Positions 29,711 to 37,514 of a DNA stretch of 45,855 nt are shown piece after piece (positions within the stretch are counted from its first letter, which is position 1; every line of letters begins with the position of its first letter). Where the stretch lies: contig CACPHU010000002.1 of the NCBI GenBank assembly GCA_902633855.1, positions 115,001 to 160,855 of the forward strand. The letters run 5' to 3'. The position numbers and the translations under genes are program-made. This stretch comes from an uncultured OCS116 cluster bacterium (GTDB lineage: Bacteria > Pseudomonadota > Alphaproteobacteria > Rhizobiales > TMED25). A model generated the notes under the pieces. That model was given only the letters and a program-made list of their open reading frames with translations, had not been told where the DNA came from and did no database searches.

Positions 29711-29787
29711 GGGGGCGTAGCTCAGTAGGATAGAGCACCAGATTCCTAATCTGGGGGTCACAGGTTCAAATCCTGTCGTCCTCACCA
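29711..29787 (+). tRNA. tRNA-Arg (CCT anticodon)
   Basis: A complete 77-base tRNA. The acceptor stem GGGGGCG pairs with CGTCCTC with two G-T wobbles. The D arm is GCTC/GAGC, and the anticodon arm is CCAGA-TTCCTAA-TCTGG with anticodon CCT, reading AGG. The T arm is ACAGG-TTCAAAT-CCTGT, and the CCA end is encoded. No group I intron interrupts the anticodon loop, unlike some alphaproteobacterial tRNA-Arg(CCT) genes. The 3' end faces the phosphonate locus, and a decayed copy of its 3' half lies at 41775-41824, so this gene is the likely attachment site of an island. Confidence 0.97.
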
Positions 29788-30012
29788 TATTCCTCTGATA
29801 CCTTTAAGCAGTTTTCCCTTTGTCACCTTTCGTTTCGATGACATTACTTGTTCTACTCTACTGATTCTATATTATTGCAGAATCCTTGTAAAATGCTTCA
29901 TTTTCGACCCAAATTACACACCAATTACATAAATATTACATTTTTACGATTCCTCTGTAACCATTGGTGAACAACGTTCTTGGGGGTGTAAAGTAAAGGT
30001 ATATACTATTGT

Positions 30013-30057
30013 TTGTGGATCAGGAGGTCCTTGGCTCGAATCCAAGCAGTGGTACCA
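30013..30057 (+). pseudogene. 3' half of a tRNA-His (anticodon loop to CCA)
   Basis: This 45-base stretch fits canonical tRNA positions 32-76 exactly. It has a seven-base loop TTGTGGA with anticodon GTG, stem half TCAGG, variable loop AGGTC, T arm CTTGG-CTCGAAT-CCAAG, acceptor half CAGTGGT, discriminator A and CCA. The T54 position is C, a mutation unlikely in a working gene. Nothing upstream pairs to make the D arm and the 5' anticodon stem, so it is not an intact tRNA. A73 without an extra G fits alphaproteobacterial tRNA-His. The break in the anticodon loop is where many tRNA-targeting integrases cross over, so it is probably a remnant attachment site. Confidence 0.75.
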
Positions 30058-30110
30058 AATACATTATGTTTAGTCAGCTTTCTTTGATACTAATTGTAGC
30101 CCTGCTGTCA

Positions 30111-30132
30111 TAAAAAATACCAATTGCTTGGT
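30111..30132 (-). terminator. Rho-independent terminator after the phnDCE-methyltransferase-MFS operon
   Basis: On the minus strand ACCAA-GCAA-TTGGT forms a five-base-pair hairpin with a GNRA-type loop, followed by ATTTTTT. It lies about 20 bases after the stop of the MFS gene and fits the end of that leftward operon. The stem is short, so termination may be partial. Confidence 0.6.
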
Positions 30133-30150
30133 GTTTATGGTAAAAAATCG

Positions 30151-31341
30151 TTACTTTTTTGGTAATGATTTGAAATACTTATATTTCAAAAGATAGCAAA
30201 TAAGAAGACCAATTATGCTCGATAGAATTATAAAGATTATTACAAAATCGTAGTTGCTATTTGTCCAGATTAAAGAACCAATCCAAGGCCCACATGACAA
30301 ACCTATCGCATAGAATACAGATACATATCCGAATTTTTGTCCGAAGTCACTCATTCCTAGTACATCTTTTGATATTAAGGGTAATATAATTGACGTAATC
30401 CCATAAGCTGACGCCTCCAGTAGGATAAATATAAATGCAAGTGTTGGTGATATATGCGTTACATACAAAAACAGGAGAGAAATTACTGTCATGTAAAAGA
30501 TGTAAAACAGAGAATTTGTATCACTAATTTTCTCTCCAAAAAATAAAATTATCATTCTGCCAACAACTTGAAAAGGGCCAAATAAAGATGCAATTATGAT
30601 TGCCATTTTAAACTCTAACCCTTTTTCAAGCAGAAGAGGAATAATATGACTCACCAACATTTGATGGTTAAGGGCAATAAGGAAAAACGGTAAAGATAGT
30701 AATAAAAGCTTACTATCGATTGGTAGAAAAATTTTATGATTATTTTGCAATTTTTTCGGCACTTCAACTATGACGTAATTTTTCATACCTGCATATAGCA
30801 TGGGAGTACCGATAATTATTATTGATATACCAATTATCATAATTGCAAGTTTCCAACCATGTGTTGATGCAAAATATGTCATGATCGGAAAGGTGATAGT
30901 ACTGGCAAAACCCGCGATTAATGTTATAATTATAATCGTTCTTTTTGTGTCTTTTTTCTCGGCCATAGTAATTATGGAGAAGACCATATTGTAAGTGCAT
31001 CCGGCAGCAAAAAAATTGACAGATATCCATCCTGAAAGAAATACAATGTATAATTCTGCTGCATAGCTCAAATAAAGAAGAGATAAACCAATCATGATTG
31101 GGCATATCAATATTAAAATTAACCCATAGCCCCTATCGATTAACCTCCCATAAAATGGAAAAGCAAAAGCCTGAACGAATAATGATAGGCTAAACGCGAA
31201 TGTAAGATTATTTTTTGAGATACTTAGAGTATCCAACCAAAAATTTAATAATGCAGGAAACAGGTAATATGACGCACTATAAAACAATGTAACGGCGACT
31301 CCTGTACATATCGCCGCTATTGGCACTGACGAAATTAACAT
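30151..31341 (-). CDS. Major facilitator superfamily transporter
   Basis: A 396-residue membrane protein with about twelve hydrophobic segments in two halves of six. The loop between segments 2 and 3 reads YGRLIDRGYG, the MFS motif A region (G-x-x-x-D-R). The substrate cannot be read from the sequence; the closest general look is that of the monocarboxylate/oxalate-formate class. It is the last gene of the leftward run phnD-phnC-phnE-methyltransferase-MFS, 36 bases after the methyltransferase, with a terminator after it. Membership of that operon suggests a role in phosphonate handling, perhaps export of a product or import of a related compound. That is inference only. Confidence 0.85.
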   Translation of the reverse strand: MLISSVPIAAICTGVAVTLFYSASYYLFPALLNFWLDTLSISKNNLTFAFSLSLFVQAFAFPFYGRLIDRGYGLILILICPIMIGLSLLYLSYAAELYIVFLSGWISVNFFAAGCTYNMVFSIITMAEKKDTKRTIIIITLIAGFASTITFPIMTYFASTHGWKLAIMIIGISIIIIGTPMLYAGMKNYVIVEVPKKLQNNHKIFLPIDSKLLLLSLPFFLIALNHQMLVSHIIPLLLEKGLEFKMAIIIASLFGPFQVVGRMIILFFGEKISDTNSLFYIFYMTVISLLFLYVTHISPTLAFIFILLEASAYGITSIILPLISKDVLGMSDFGQKFGYVSVFYAIGLSCGPWIGSLIWTNSNYDFVIIFIILSSIIGLLICYLLKYKYFKSLPKK

Positions 31342-31377
31342 TTTTATATTTTTAACAGTAATGGAAAATTAAGTATA

Positions 31378-32043
31378 CTATTTTAAAAATTTTGAAAATA
31401 TGTGCCAGTGATAGGAGTTTGGTTTTTTATGAGCAGTGTCCAGCATTTCATATATCTCAAAATCTTTAAAAAGATCCATAATATCGTGCTCATTTACATA
31501 ATAATGTGGGTGCCCAACCTCATGGCCCTGATCTTTTGTCCATGTATTTTCTGCTACTAATTCACCTTTCCCGTAGCCTACATTTTTTTTGGAGAGCATG
31601 CTTATTATTAAAAATCCTCCTGGACGCATTACTCTCTTGATTTCATTGATAGCATTAATCACCGACTCATGATTGCCATGGTATATTACATTAAATGATA
31701 CAATCGCATCAAATGAGTTTTCATCGTATGGTATGTTTGTAAATGATCCAATAAGAGTGTCTATATTTTTTAGATCGTATTCTGTGATCATTTCATTTAA
31801 GTAGGCGATGCCTGTTTCACTTGCATCAATGGCGGATACTTTAAAGCCAGCTTTGGCAAGTTCTAAGCTATGGCGTCCAATACCAGAACCCAAATCAAGA
31901 ATTTCTTTTACGCCATTATCTTTCAAATAGGATACCTTGCTCGTAATAAATGGTTCAGGTACCATCCAATCAGTCCTACCCCTCTCATCAGCCCAAACAT
32001 TGTTCCAGGCCTCATAGGCTGTTTCAAATTCGTTTTTCTTCAT
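31378..32043 (-). CDS. Class I SAM-dependent methyltransferase coupled to phnE
   Basis: A 221-residue methyltransferase. Motif I is EILDLGSGIGRHSLELAKAG (about 45-64), motif II is VSAIDAS, and the post-I region is FDAIVSFNVIYH (about 111-122), with MRPGGFLIISM as the beta-5 strand. The N-terminus WVADERGR-like region (WADERGRTDWMVPEP) and PHYYVNEHDI near the C-terminus look family specific. The ATG lies inside the end of phnE, with AAAGG upstream and a 20-base overlap, so its expression is tied to the transporter. It lacks the cysteine set of arsenite methyltransferases. The substrate is unknown. Confidence 0.85.
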   Translation of the reverse strand: MKKNEFETAYEAWNNVWADERGRTDWMVPEPFITSKVSYLKDNGVKEILDLGSGIGRHSLELAKAGFKVSAIDASETGIAYLNEMITEYDLKNIDTLIGSFTNIPYDENSFDAIVSFNVIYHGNHESVINAINEIKRVMRPGGFLIISMLSKKNVGYGKGELVAENTWTKDQGHEVGHPHYYVNEHDIMDLFKDFEIYEMLDTAHKKPNSYHWHIFSKFLK

Positions 32044-32911
32044 TTTGTGTAACCTTTCTTCTCAAATATTGACTAACTTGCTCTACAACAAAAATCAAAG
32101 CGAATATCATCCCTATAATCACCATCGCTCTGTCATATGCCATCCAATTAAAGAGGGCATTCAGACTCATACCGATTCCACCTGCTCCAACAAGCCCTAA
32201 AATAACAGATCCTCTGATTGCTTTTTCAAATGCAAAGAGTGAAGTTGTAATTAATCCAGGCATCGCAGCGGGTACGACAGCAGCAAAAGTTGCATCAAGC
32301 TTTGTTGCGCCGCAGCTTTCAAGTGCATCTGCAGGACTTTTATCAACATCTTCCATTTCTTCTGCAAAAAATCTTCCGCAAAATCCAATAGTATCAACCA
32401 TTATGGTCAATGTTCCTGCAAAAGCTCCTAAGCCAACAAGCATAACAAAAATTATGGCCCAAACAAGATCTGGAACAGTTCTAAATAATAATATTAATGC
32501 CTTTACTGTTTCTTGAACAAGTCTCATGGGACGAGAATTACCAAGCAAACCCTTAGATGATAATAATGCAAGTATGAAGCCAAATATTATACCAAGCAGT
32601 GTACCCGTAAATGCCATTTGGAAAGTTTCAATTAATTCCCGCGTATATCGAAACGTATCTTTCCAGGTTATGCTATGCTCATTTTCTCCGAGTATGCCAA
32701 TGGAAGGAAAGGCCTCACCCAAAAATCTTTTAAAATATTGCGTGCTATCGAGCAGACCTTCAAAGCTGAATTGTGAACCTTGGAATGACCAAATGACCAT
32801 TACAATCAAGGCCAAATAAATAAAATATCTAGTGATACTGATTTTCTTGTATCTTCGTGGTAAATTATTTAACTCTGATTTCTTATCGATATCTATTAGG
32901 CCATCAGTCAT
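32024..32911 (-). CDS. phnE: PhnE, phosphonate ABC transporter permease
   Basis: The membrane channel of a PhnCDE importer. The N-terminal 25 residues are polar, followed by about six membrane segments. FQMAFTGTLLGIIFGFILALLSS begins the core, RTVPDLVWAIIFVMLVGLGAFAG is a conserved block, and LESCGATKLDATFAAVVPAAMPG is the cytoplasmic EAA-type loop that contacts PhnC. Length is 295, close to other PhnE proteins. Only one phnE is present. It begins inside the last eight bases of phnC and runs 20 bases into the methyltransferase gene. Confidence 0.95.
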   Translation of the reverse strand: MTDGLIDIDKKSELNNLPRRYKKISITRYFIYLALIVMVIWSFQGSQFSFEGLLDSTQYFKRFLGEAFPSIGILGENEHSITWKDTFRYTRELIETFQMAFTGTLLGIIFGFILALLSSKGLLGNSRPMRLVQETVKALILLFRTVPDLVWAIIFVMLVGLGAFAGTLTIMVDTIGFCGRFFAEEMEDVDKSPADALESCGATKLDATFAAVVPAAMPGLITTSLFAFEKAIRGSVILGLVGAGGIGMSLNALFNWMAYDRAMVIIGMIFALIFVVEQVSQYLRRKVTQNEEKRI

Positions 32912-33665
32912 ATTCAGCCTGCAGAGTTTTTATTTCTATAGAGTTTGAGTCTTTAAAAAGACTCAATCGACCATTTTTTATTGCTAACACTTTGTTACCA
33001 TACTCAAGTGCGTGCTCAACATTATGTGAGGTGAATATTAGTGTTATATTTTTATTCTTACACAAATCATAAAAAAGGCTCATTACCTCGTTTGCTGCTA
33101 CTGGATCTAGACTTGCAACCGGTTCATCAGCCAATATCATATTAGGCTCTTGCATCAGCGCCCTTGCAATCGCAACTCTTTGTGATTGTCCGCCTGATAG
33201 TGTGTCTGCTCTCTGCAAGGCCAAATGAGATAAACTCACCATTTCTAATGCTTCCATAGCTTTTTTTCTAGTTCGATTACTCGCACTTATTTGTCCCCAA
33301 TTTCTTATCCCTGCCAGTGGAAATTTTGAAACATTGTGCAAGCGACCTATATCCCCATGAATTACATTTGTTAGAACTGATAATCTGGGTACAAGGTTAT
33401 GTTTTTGGAATACTACTCCGATGGATGAACGCATTCTTCTCAGTGCGCCCGTCCTGAATTTCAAGATCGGATCCCCGAATATGTTAATTGAACCTTGTGA
33501 TGGTTCAGTTATTCGAGTTAAGCATTTTAGTAAGGTTGATTTACCCGCACCGTTTGAGCCTATAATTGCTATTGACTCACCTACTCCTATTGTAAAGGAA
33601 ATATCCCTTAAAACTTCAAAATCAGCATATGATTTTGATAAGTGATTAACTTCAATTGCATTCAT
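32904..33665 (-). CDS. phnC: PhnC, phosphonate ABC transporter ATPase
   Basis: The ATPase that powers phosphonate import. Walker A is GSNGAGKSTLLK and the Q-loop is VFQKHNLVPRLS. The signature LSGGQSQRVAIARAL, Walker B MILADEPVASLDP and switch HNVEH are all present. I start at the ATG at 33665 (MNAIEVNHLSKSY), giving 253 residues. The longer frame from 33698 would run through a strong hairpin. The gap to phnD is occupied by that hairpin. It overlaps phnE by eight bases. Confidence 0.95.
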   Translation of the reverse strand: MNAIEVNHLSKSYADFEVLRDISFTIGVGESIAIIGSNGAGKSTLLKCLTRITEPSQGSINIFGDPILKFRTGALRRMRSSIGVVFQKHNLVPRLSVLTNVIHGDIGRLHNVSKFPLAGIRNWGQISASNRTRKKAMEALEMVSLSHLALQRADTLSGGQSQRVAIARALMQEPNMILADEPVASLDPVAANEVMSLFYDLCKNKNITLIFTSHNVEHALEYGNKVLAIKNGRLSLFKDSNSIEIKTLQAEYD

Positions 33666-33674
33666 TGTAAAATG

Positions 33675-33699
33675 TTTGGGCCGGTTTAACCGGCCCAAA
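33675..33699 (-). promoter_or_regulatory. GC-rich hairpin between phnD and phnC
   Basis: An inverted repeat with ten-base arms, TTTGGGCCGG and CCGGCCCAAA, around five bases. It is by far the most GC-rich element nearby in an AT-rich genome. It lies 12 bases after the phnD stop and 9 before the phnC start. No strong U run follows on the minus strand (AAACATTTT), so it is better read as an mRNA 3'-end stabiliser or partial attenuator for phnD than as a full terminator. Such a hairpin after the binding-protein gene lets it exceed the membrane subunits, as with malE. Confidence 0.75.
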
Positions 33700-33711
33700 T
33701 CCCATTTCTGT

Positions 33712-34596
33712 TTAGTCCATGATATCGAATTCAGGAAGGCCTGCTGTACGATACATATTTCTTACGACATCATAATCTGAGTCGTTCACTTCGAGCAATC
33801 TTGTGCCCTCATATTTATCGTTAGCCATTTCACCTTCATCATCGACCCCTGCTAGGATAGCAGCAATTAGTGCCTCTTCATTTTCGACTATTGCAGCTTT
33901 TATTCTAGCAATCTCTGAGTCAGAGATCGTACCATTAGCCATAAGCATATCGTAAGGCAAATCGCCTGATCGTGCTAAAACTTTATAGTCTCCGTTGCCG
34001 TTTGGCTCTTTTGATCGATCATATTTTATCCAAGAACTAACTTTAACGCCTATAGCTTGAGTGTCATCACGCACCAAACCTGCATGCTGTAGACTTTTCT
34101 TTGTATGAATGACTTTGATGTCGCTCATTGGATCTACACCATGGTCCATTAGCACTTGCATTGGGCAGAAATGACCGGACGTTGATCCCGGTCCAGAAAA
34201 TGAAACTGTTGTTCCTTTTAGATCTGTGACCTTAGTATAGCCGCTTGAATTTTTAACAACAATTCCACAGTAATAATCAGGTCTCGCGAGCCCAATCATT
34301 GCTTTTCCATCAGTAAGCTTTGATATGGCGACATACTCAGCTGGGCCAGTAATCGCAAAATCAACCCTATTTGATCTCATTGCTTCTGCTGTTGCTGTTT
34401 GATTTGCAACATCAAAAAATTCGAATGAATCGCCAGTTACGTCTGATAAAGCATCAATGAATGGCCCCCATTCTGAAATTAATGCATCCATACCTTGAAT
34501 ATCAGTAACCGCGATTTTGTAGTCTTTGGCATTTGCATTTATTGAAGTGACAGTCATCAACAAAAAAGCACAAAATCCCATTATAAATTTACGCAT
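33712..34596 (-). CDS. phnD: PhnD-type periplasmic phosphonate-binding protein
   Basis: The solute-binding subunit of the importer. A signal peptide occupies residues 1-23 (cleavage after NANA, before KDYK). The mature protein has the PhnD fold with FFDVANQTATAEAMRSNRVD, FAITGPAEYVAI and the ligand loop FSGPGSTSGHFCP, whose serine and threonine bind the phosphonate group in PhnD. Length is 294, somewhat shorter than E. coli PhnD. AAGGAG lies seven bases before the ATG. It is the first gene of the leftward operon and divergent from the DUF1045 gene. The preferred ligand is not known. Confidence 0.93.
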   Translation of the reverse strand: MRKFIMGFCAFLLMTVTSINANAKDYKIAVTDIQGMDALISEWGPFIDALSDVTGDSFEFFDVANQTATAEAMRSNRVDFAITGPAEYVAISKLTDGKAMIGLARPDYYCGIVVKNSSGYTKVTDLKGTTVSFSGPGSTSGHFCPMQVLMDHGVDPMSDIKVIHTKKSLQHAGLVRDDTQAIGVKVSSWIKYDRSKEPNGNGDYKVLARSGDLPYDMLMANGTISDSEIARIKAAIVENEEALIAAILAGVDDEGEMANDKYEGTRLLEVNDSDYDVVRNMYRTAGLPEFDIMD

Positions 34597-34851
34597 TTTC
34601 TTCTCCTTGAATTTTAAAGTTTAATTAGCTTTGTTTGACCAATGAAATAACTGTGAATTTATATCTTTACAGAATTGTTGAGAAAACTTTAAATATTTAT
34701 GACATTATTGGATTTAAGAAAATATCCACAATAAAAAAATTAAATACAGTTAAAATACATTTATCTTATCACTCACAAATAAATAAAATTATCTTAGATA
34801 AATTAGTACGTGATACAATTATGTAATAATTTACTCTTAGAAATGCTTTTA
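34597..34851. promoter_or_regulatory. Divergent phnD / DUF1045 intergenic region
   Basis: About 255 AT-rich bases between two divergent genes. On the minus strand near 34694-34711 ATGTCAT-AAAT-ATTTAAA has one good and one poor Pho-box half at the right spacing, about 100 bases before phnD. GATATAAAT lies about 20 bases downstream as a possible -10. No convincing gene is present; a 63-codon rightward frame at 34635-34826 has no ribosome site and looks accidental. Confidence 0.35.
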
Positions 34852-35547
34852 ATGAATAAAAAATACAACCGATTTGCGATATATTTTATGCCACAATCAG
34901 AAAGCTTATTTTATGATTTGGGCATACGTTGGTTTGGATGGGATCCATTGCGAGGGTCCGAGGTAAATGGATTACATAATAAGGGAACTGATGAGCACCT
35001 TTTAGTAATTGAAAAAGCACGCAAATACGGTCTTCATGCGACCCTCAAGGCACCATTTAGACTCAGAAAAGGTTGTGAACTAGATGATCTAATTTCTTTT
35101 TTTCAAGATACATGTACGCGTTATGATGGCTGCATCTTTAATAATATTTCAATTAAGAAAATTTCAGATTTTATCGCTATTACTCCAAATTCGGATACAA
35201 CCAAAATTCATTCACTTGCAGCAGATATTGTAAAAGAATTCGATCAATTTAGAGATGAACTTAACGAGTCAGACATCGAAAAGAGGAACTTATCGAGTTA
35301 TTCATTAAGACAAAAAGAATATTTCTACAGTTGGGGCTACCCGTATGTTTTTGAAGAATTCAAGTTTCATATGACGCTGGGTAAACTCTCGCATTCAAAA
35401 GATGGAACAGCCGAAGAAAAGATTTGTAATGAATACTTTCAAGAAATTATTTCAAAACCAATGAAAATAGATAATTTATGCCTGATGGGTGAAGATCAAA
35501 ATGGAATGTTTCATATACTTGAAAATACGATTATAAATTGCAAATAG
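34852..35547 (+). CDS. DUF1045 two-histidine (2H) phosphoesterase-like phosphonate protein
   Basis: A 231-residue protein of the DUF1045 family found in phn clusters. It has both motifs of the 2H phosphoesterase fold: H62-A-T64 in GLHATLKAPF and H173-M-T175 in FHMTLGKL. The N-terminus YNRFAIYFMPQSESLFYDLG is typical. 2H enzymes open cyclic phosphodiesters, and because no phnP is present this is the best candidate to hydrolyse 5-phosphoribosyl 1,2-cyclic phosphate. The ATG at 34852 is chosen over a GTG at 34810. It is transcribed against the rest of the locus and its last 17 bases overlap phnN. Confidence 0.88.
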   Translation: MNKKYNRFAIYFMPQSESLFYDLGIRWFGWDPLRGSEVNGLHNKGTDEHLLVIEKARKYGLHATLKAPFRLRKGCELDDLISFFQDTCTRYDGCIFNNISIKKISDFIAITPNSDTTKIHSLAADIVKEFDQFRDELNESDIEKRNLSSYSLRQKEYFYSWGYPYVFEEFKFHMTLGKLSHSKDGTAEEKICNEYFQEIISKPMKIDNLCLMGEDQNGMFHILENTIINCK

Positions 35548-36070
35548 CATCAACCAAACTTTGAATGCCAGCCTCAATTGTACCACTATTATCGACTATT
35601 ATAGCCTTCTCTGGAATTGCCAAATTTAAGTATTTTAGACGTCCCTCAATTTTTTCCTCACTCTCTCGACCCCTTTTTATGAGCCTATCTTTTACCTTAA
35701 GCTTACTGGCAGTAATCCATATAATATAAATATTTGGATACTTTGATTGGATCTCACTCAATGCCCTTCTTGATCCATTAAAAATAACGTCCAAGCCGTT
35801 TTGTATTTTTGCAAGATATTCATTTGAAATACCATAGTGTAGATCATTTGCGCTCCAGCTTAGCATGAAATTGTCATTGTGCATCATCTTGTCAAACGTG
35901 GCATTGTTGACAAAAATATGAGTCTCTGCATCCGCTGTATTTGGTCGTGTAATGTGCCTTGTTACAAAGACTTTCTTTGTCAGAATTTTTTTTGCACCTC
36001 TGATGAGAGTGTCTTTACCTACACCAGATGGTCCGACAACACATATCAGTTTGCCAGATACCTTAGTCAT
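35531..36070 (-). CDS. phnN: PhnN, ribose 1,5-bisphosphokinase
   Basis: PhnN converts ribose 1,5-bisphosphate to PRPP, feeding the product of phosphonate breakdown into nucleotide metabolism. It is a guanylate-kinase-fold protein with Walker A GPSGVGKDTLIRGA (about 13-26), and FVTRHITRPNTADAE is the GMP-kinase-like substrate block. Length is 179, close to E. coli PhnN. Its ATG overlaps the phnL stop by four bases (ATGA). The 3' end overlaps the convergent DUF1045 gene. Confidence 0.94.
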   Translation of the reverse strand: MTKVSGKLICVVGPSGVGKDTLIRGAKKILTKKVFVTRHITRPNTADAETHIFVNNATFDKMMHNDNFMLSWSANDLHYGISNEYLAKIQNGLDVIFNGSRRALSEIQSKYPNIYIIWITASKLKVKDRLIKRGRESEEKIEGRLKYLNLAIPEKAIIVDNSGTIEAGIQSLVDAICNL

Positions 36071-36735
36071 TTGAATGAATTAACATCTATTTCCCGATCA
36101 GCTATCTCATTGCGAATCATTTCGTCATGAAAAATACCAATGATCGTACATCCATTTTTTTTTAACTTGTCGATTAGAGTAATAACTTTCTCTATATTCT
36201 TATTATCCAAGCTTGCAGTAGGCTCATCAAGCAGAAAATATGGATAATTACAAATCATTGCACGAGCAATATTTATCCTTTGTTGTTCTCCACCCGAGAA
36301 CGTCAAGGGTGATAAATTCCAGAGTTTACGTGGTATATCAAGGAAATTTAAGAGTTCAGATGCTTGCGCCAATGCATCTTCTTTTTCAGATCCTAATTTT
36401 ATCAAAGAGTCCGATACAATATTCATTGTTGAAACCCGAGGAATAACTCTTAAGAATTGACTTATATAACCCATTTTATGGTTACGAATTCGAATTAGAT
36501 CTTGAAGATTAATTTTTGTAATATCAGTCTTATCAACTAATATTGAACCTTTTGAAGGTAGATAGTTACCATATATCATCTTCATCAATGTTGTTTTTCC
36601 TGAGCCAGATTTACCCGTAAAAGCAACGAGCTCTCCTCGATTTACTGTTAGATTAACATCTTTAAAAACGGTAATTTTGGCACTATTTTGAGTGTATAAC
36701 CTAAAGGATTTGGATATATCTTTTAATTCGATCAC
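36067..36735 (-). CDS. phnL: PhnL, C-P lyase ABC-type ATPase subunit
   Basis: PhnL is an ABC ATPase-like subunit of the C-P lyase complex, needed with PhnG, H and I for making ribose 1-phosphonate 5-triphosphate. Walker A is TGKSGSGKTTLMK, signature FSGGEQQRINIARAM and Walker B YFLLDEPTASLD. It follows phnK after two bases and overlaps phnN by four. There is no transporter membrane partner, consistent with an enzymatic, not transport, role. Length is 222. Confidence 0.95.
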   Translation of the reverse strand: MIELKDISKSFRLYTQNSAKITVFKDVNLTVNRGELVAFTGKSGSGKTTLMKMIYGNYLPSKGSILVDKTDITKINLQDLIRIRNHKMGYISQFLRVIPRVSTMNIVSDSLIKLGSEKEDALAQASELLNFLDIPRKLWNLSPLTFSGGEQQRINIARAMICNYPYFLLDEPTASLDNKNIEKVITLIDKLKKNGCTIIGIFHDEMIRNEIADREIDVNSFK

Positions 36736-36737
36736 GA

Positions 36738-37514
36738 CTACACCTGTATTATTGAGCTGACTAGCAATTGAGTATATGCGTGGTGAGGATCATCAAGAAC
36801 CTGATCCGTAATGCCCTGCTCAACGATATGGCCATCCTTCATAACAAGCACTCTATCGGCAAGCAAACGAACAACACCAAGATCATGCGTAACAATGACC
36901 GCAGCTATGTTTAATTCTTCCACTAATTTCTTTATTAAATCTAGAATCTTGGCTTGCACCGATACATCCAAACCACCTGTCGGCTCATCCATATAGATCA
37001 GTTTAGGCTCTGTAATAAGACATCTTGCAATCTGCAAACGCTGCTGCATACCGCCAGAAAAGTTTGATGGAAGTTCATCTATTCGGCTGGAGTCGATCTC
37101 TACTTTTTCAAGCCAGGCAGCTGCGGCCTCTCTAATATTACCATAGTGTCTATTTCCGATGGCCATAAGCTTCTCACCTATATTACCTCCAGCGCTTATA
37201 TTCATTCTTAGGCCATCTCTCGGATTTTGATGAATAAAAGACCAGTCCGTTCGCATCAGCTGTCTTAAATCAGGCTCACTAATATTACAGATATTTTGTA
37301 CATAATTATCATCACTTCGAAAAAATACTTCTCCTGAATCAGGCTTATAAAGGCCTGATGCGCATTTTAGAAGTGTGGTTTTACCCGAACCTGACTCACC
37401 CACAATTCCAACTATCTCACCTGGATAAACTTCAAGAGTGATTGAGCTACATGCAATAATATTGCCAAAACTTTTTGTAAGATTTGTAATTTTAATTATT
37501 TCATTCATATTCAT
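36738..37514 (-). CDS. phnK: PhnK, C-P lyase ABC-type ATPase subunit
   Basis: PhnK is the second ABC ATPase-like protein of the C-P lyase and binds the PhnGHIJ core through PhnJ. Walker A is GESGSGKTTLLK, the signature is FSGGMQQRLQIARCL and Walker B is LIYMDEPTGGLD. DWSFIHQNPRDGLRMNISAGGN is the characteristic PhnK region. Its start overlaps the phnJ stop by four bases (ATGA), and phnL follows after two. Length is 258, like E. coli. Confidence 0.95.
   Translation of the reverse strand: MNMNEIIKITNLTKSFGNIIACSSITLEVYPGEIVGIVGESGSGKTTLLKCASGLYKPDSGEVFFRSDDNYVQNICNISEPDLRQLMRTDWSFIHQNPRDGLRMNISAGGNIGEKLMAIGNRHYGNIREAAAAWLEKVEIDSSRIDELPSNFSGGMQQRLQIARCLITEPKLIYMDEPTGGLDVSVQAKILDLIKKLVEELNIAAVIVTHDLGVVRLLADRVLVMKDGHIVEQGITDQVLDDPHHAYTQLLVSSIIQV

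Larger units (their letters stand above)
29788..30150. other. 363-base gap after tRNA-Arg: left edge of the island
   Basis: No gene of useful length is seen on either strand. The stretch holds the tRNA-His 3'-half fragment (30013-30057), a leftward terminator (30111-30132) and AT-rich sequence with short repeats such as AATTACA and ATTACA at about 29920-29950. In a tRNA-targeted island an integrase normally starts in this position; none is left, so it is probably the place from which it was lost. Confidence 0.6.

Noticed and set aside
29711-29787. Group I intron in tRNA-Arg(CCT), known in some alphaproteobacteria
   Set aside because: The anticodon loop is continuous and the gene is 77 bases long.
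29960-30057. A 98-base tRNA-like gene in which ACCATTG at 29960 pairs with the acceptor half CAGTGGT
   Set aside because: Seven bases pair, but no D loop or anticodon stem forms in between and the spacing fits no tRNA class. The pairing is probably chance and the real unit is the 45-base 3' half.
34635-34826. 63-codon frame upstream of the DUF1045 gene
   Set aside because: No ribosome site, a composition of Ile, Lys and Asn expected from AT-rich noise, and it occupies the promoter region of two divergent genes.
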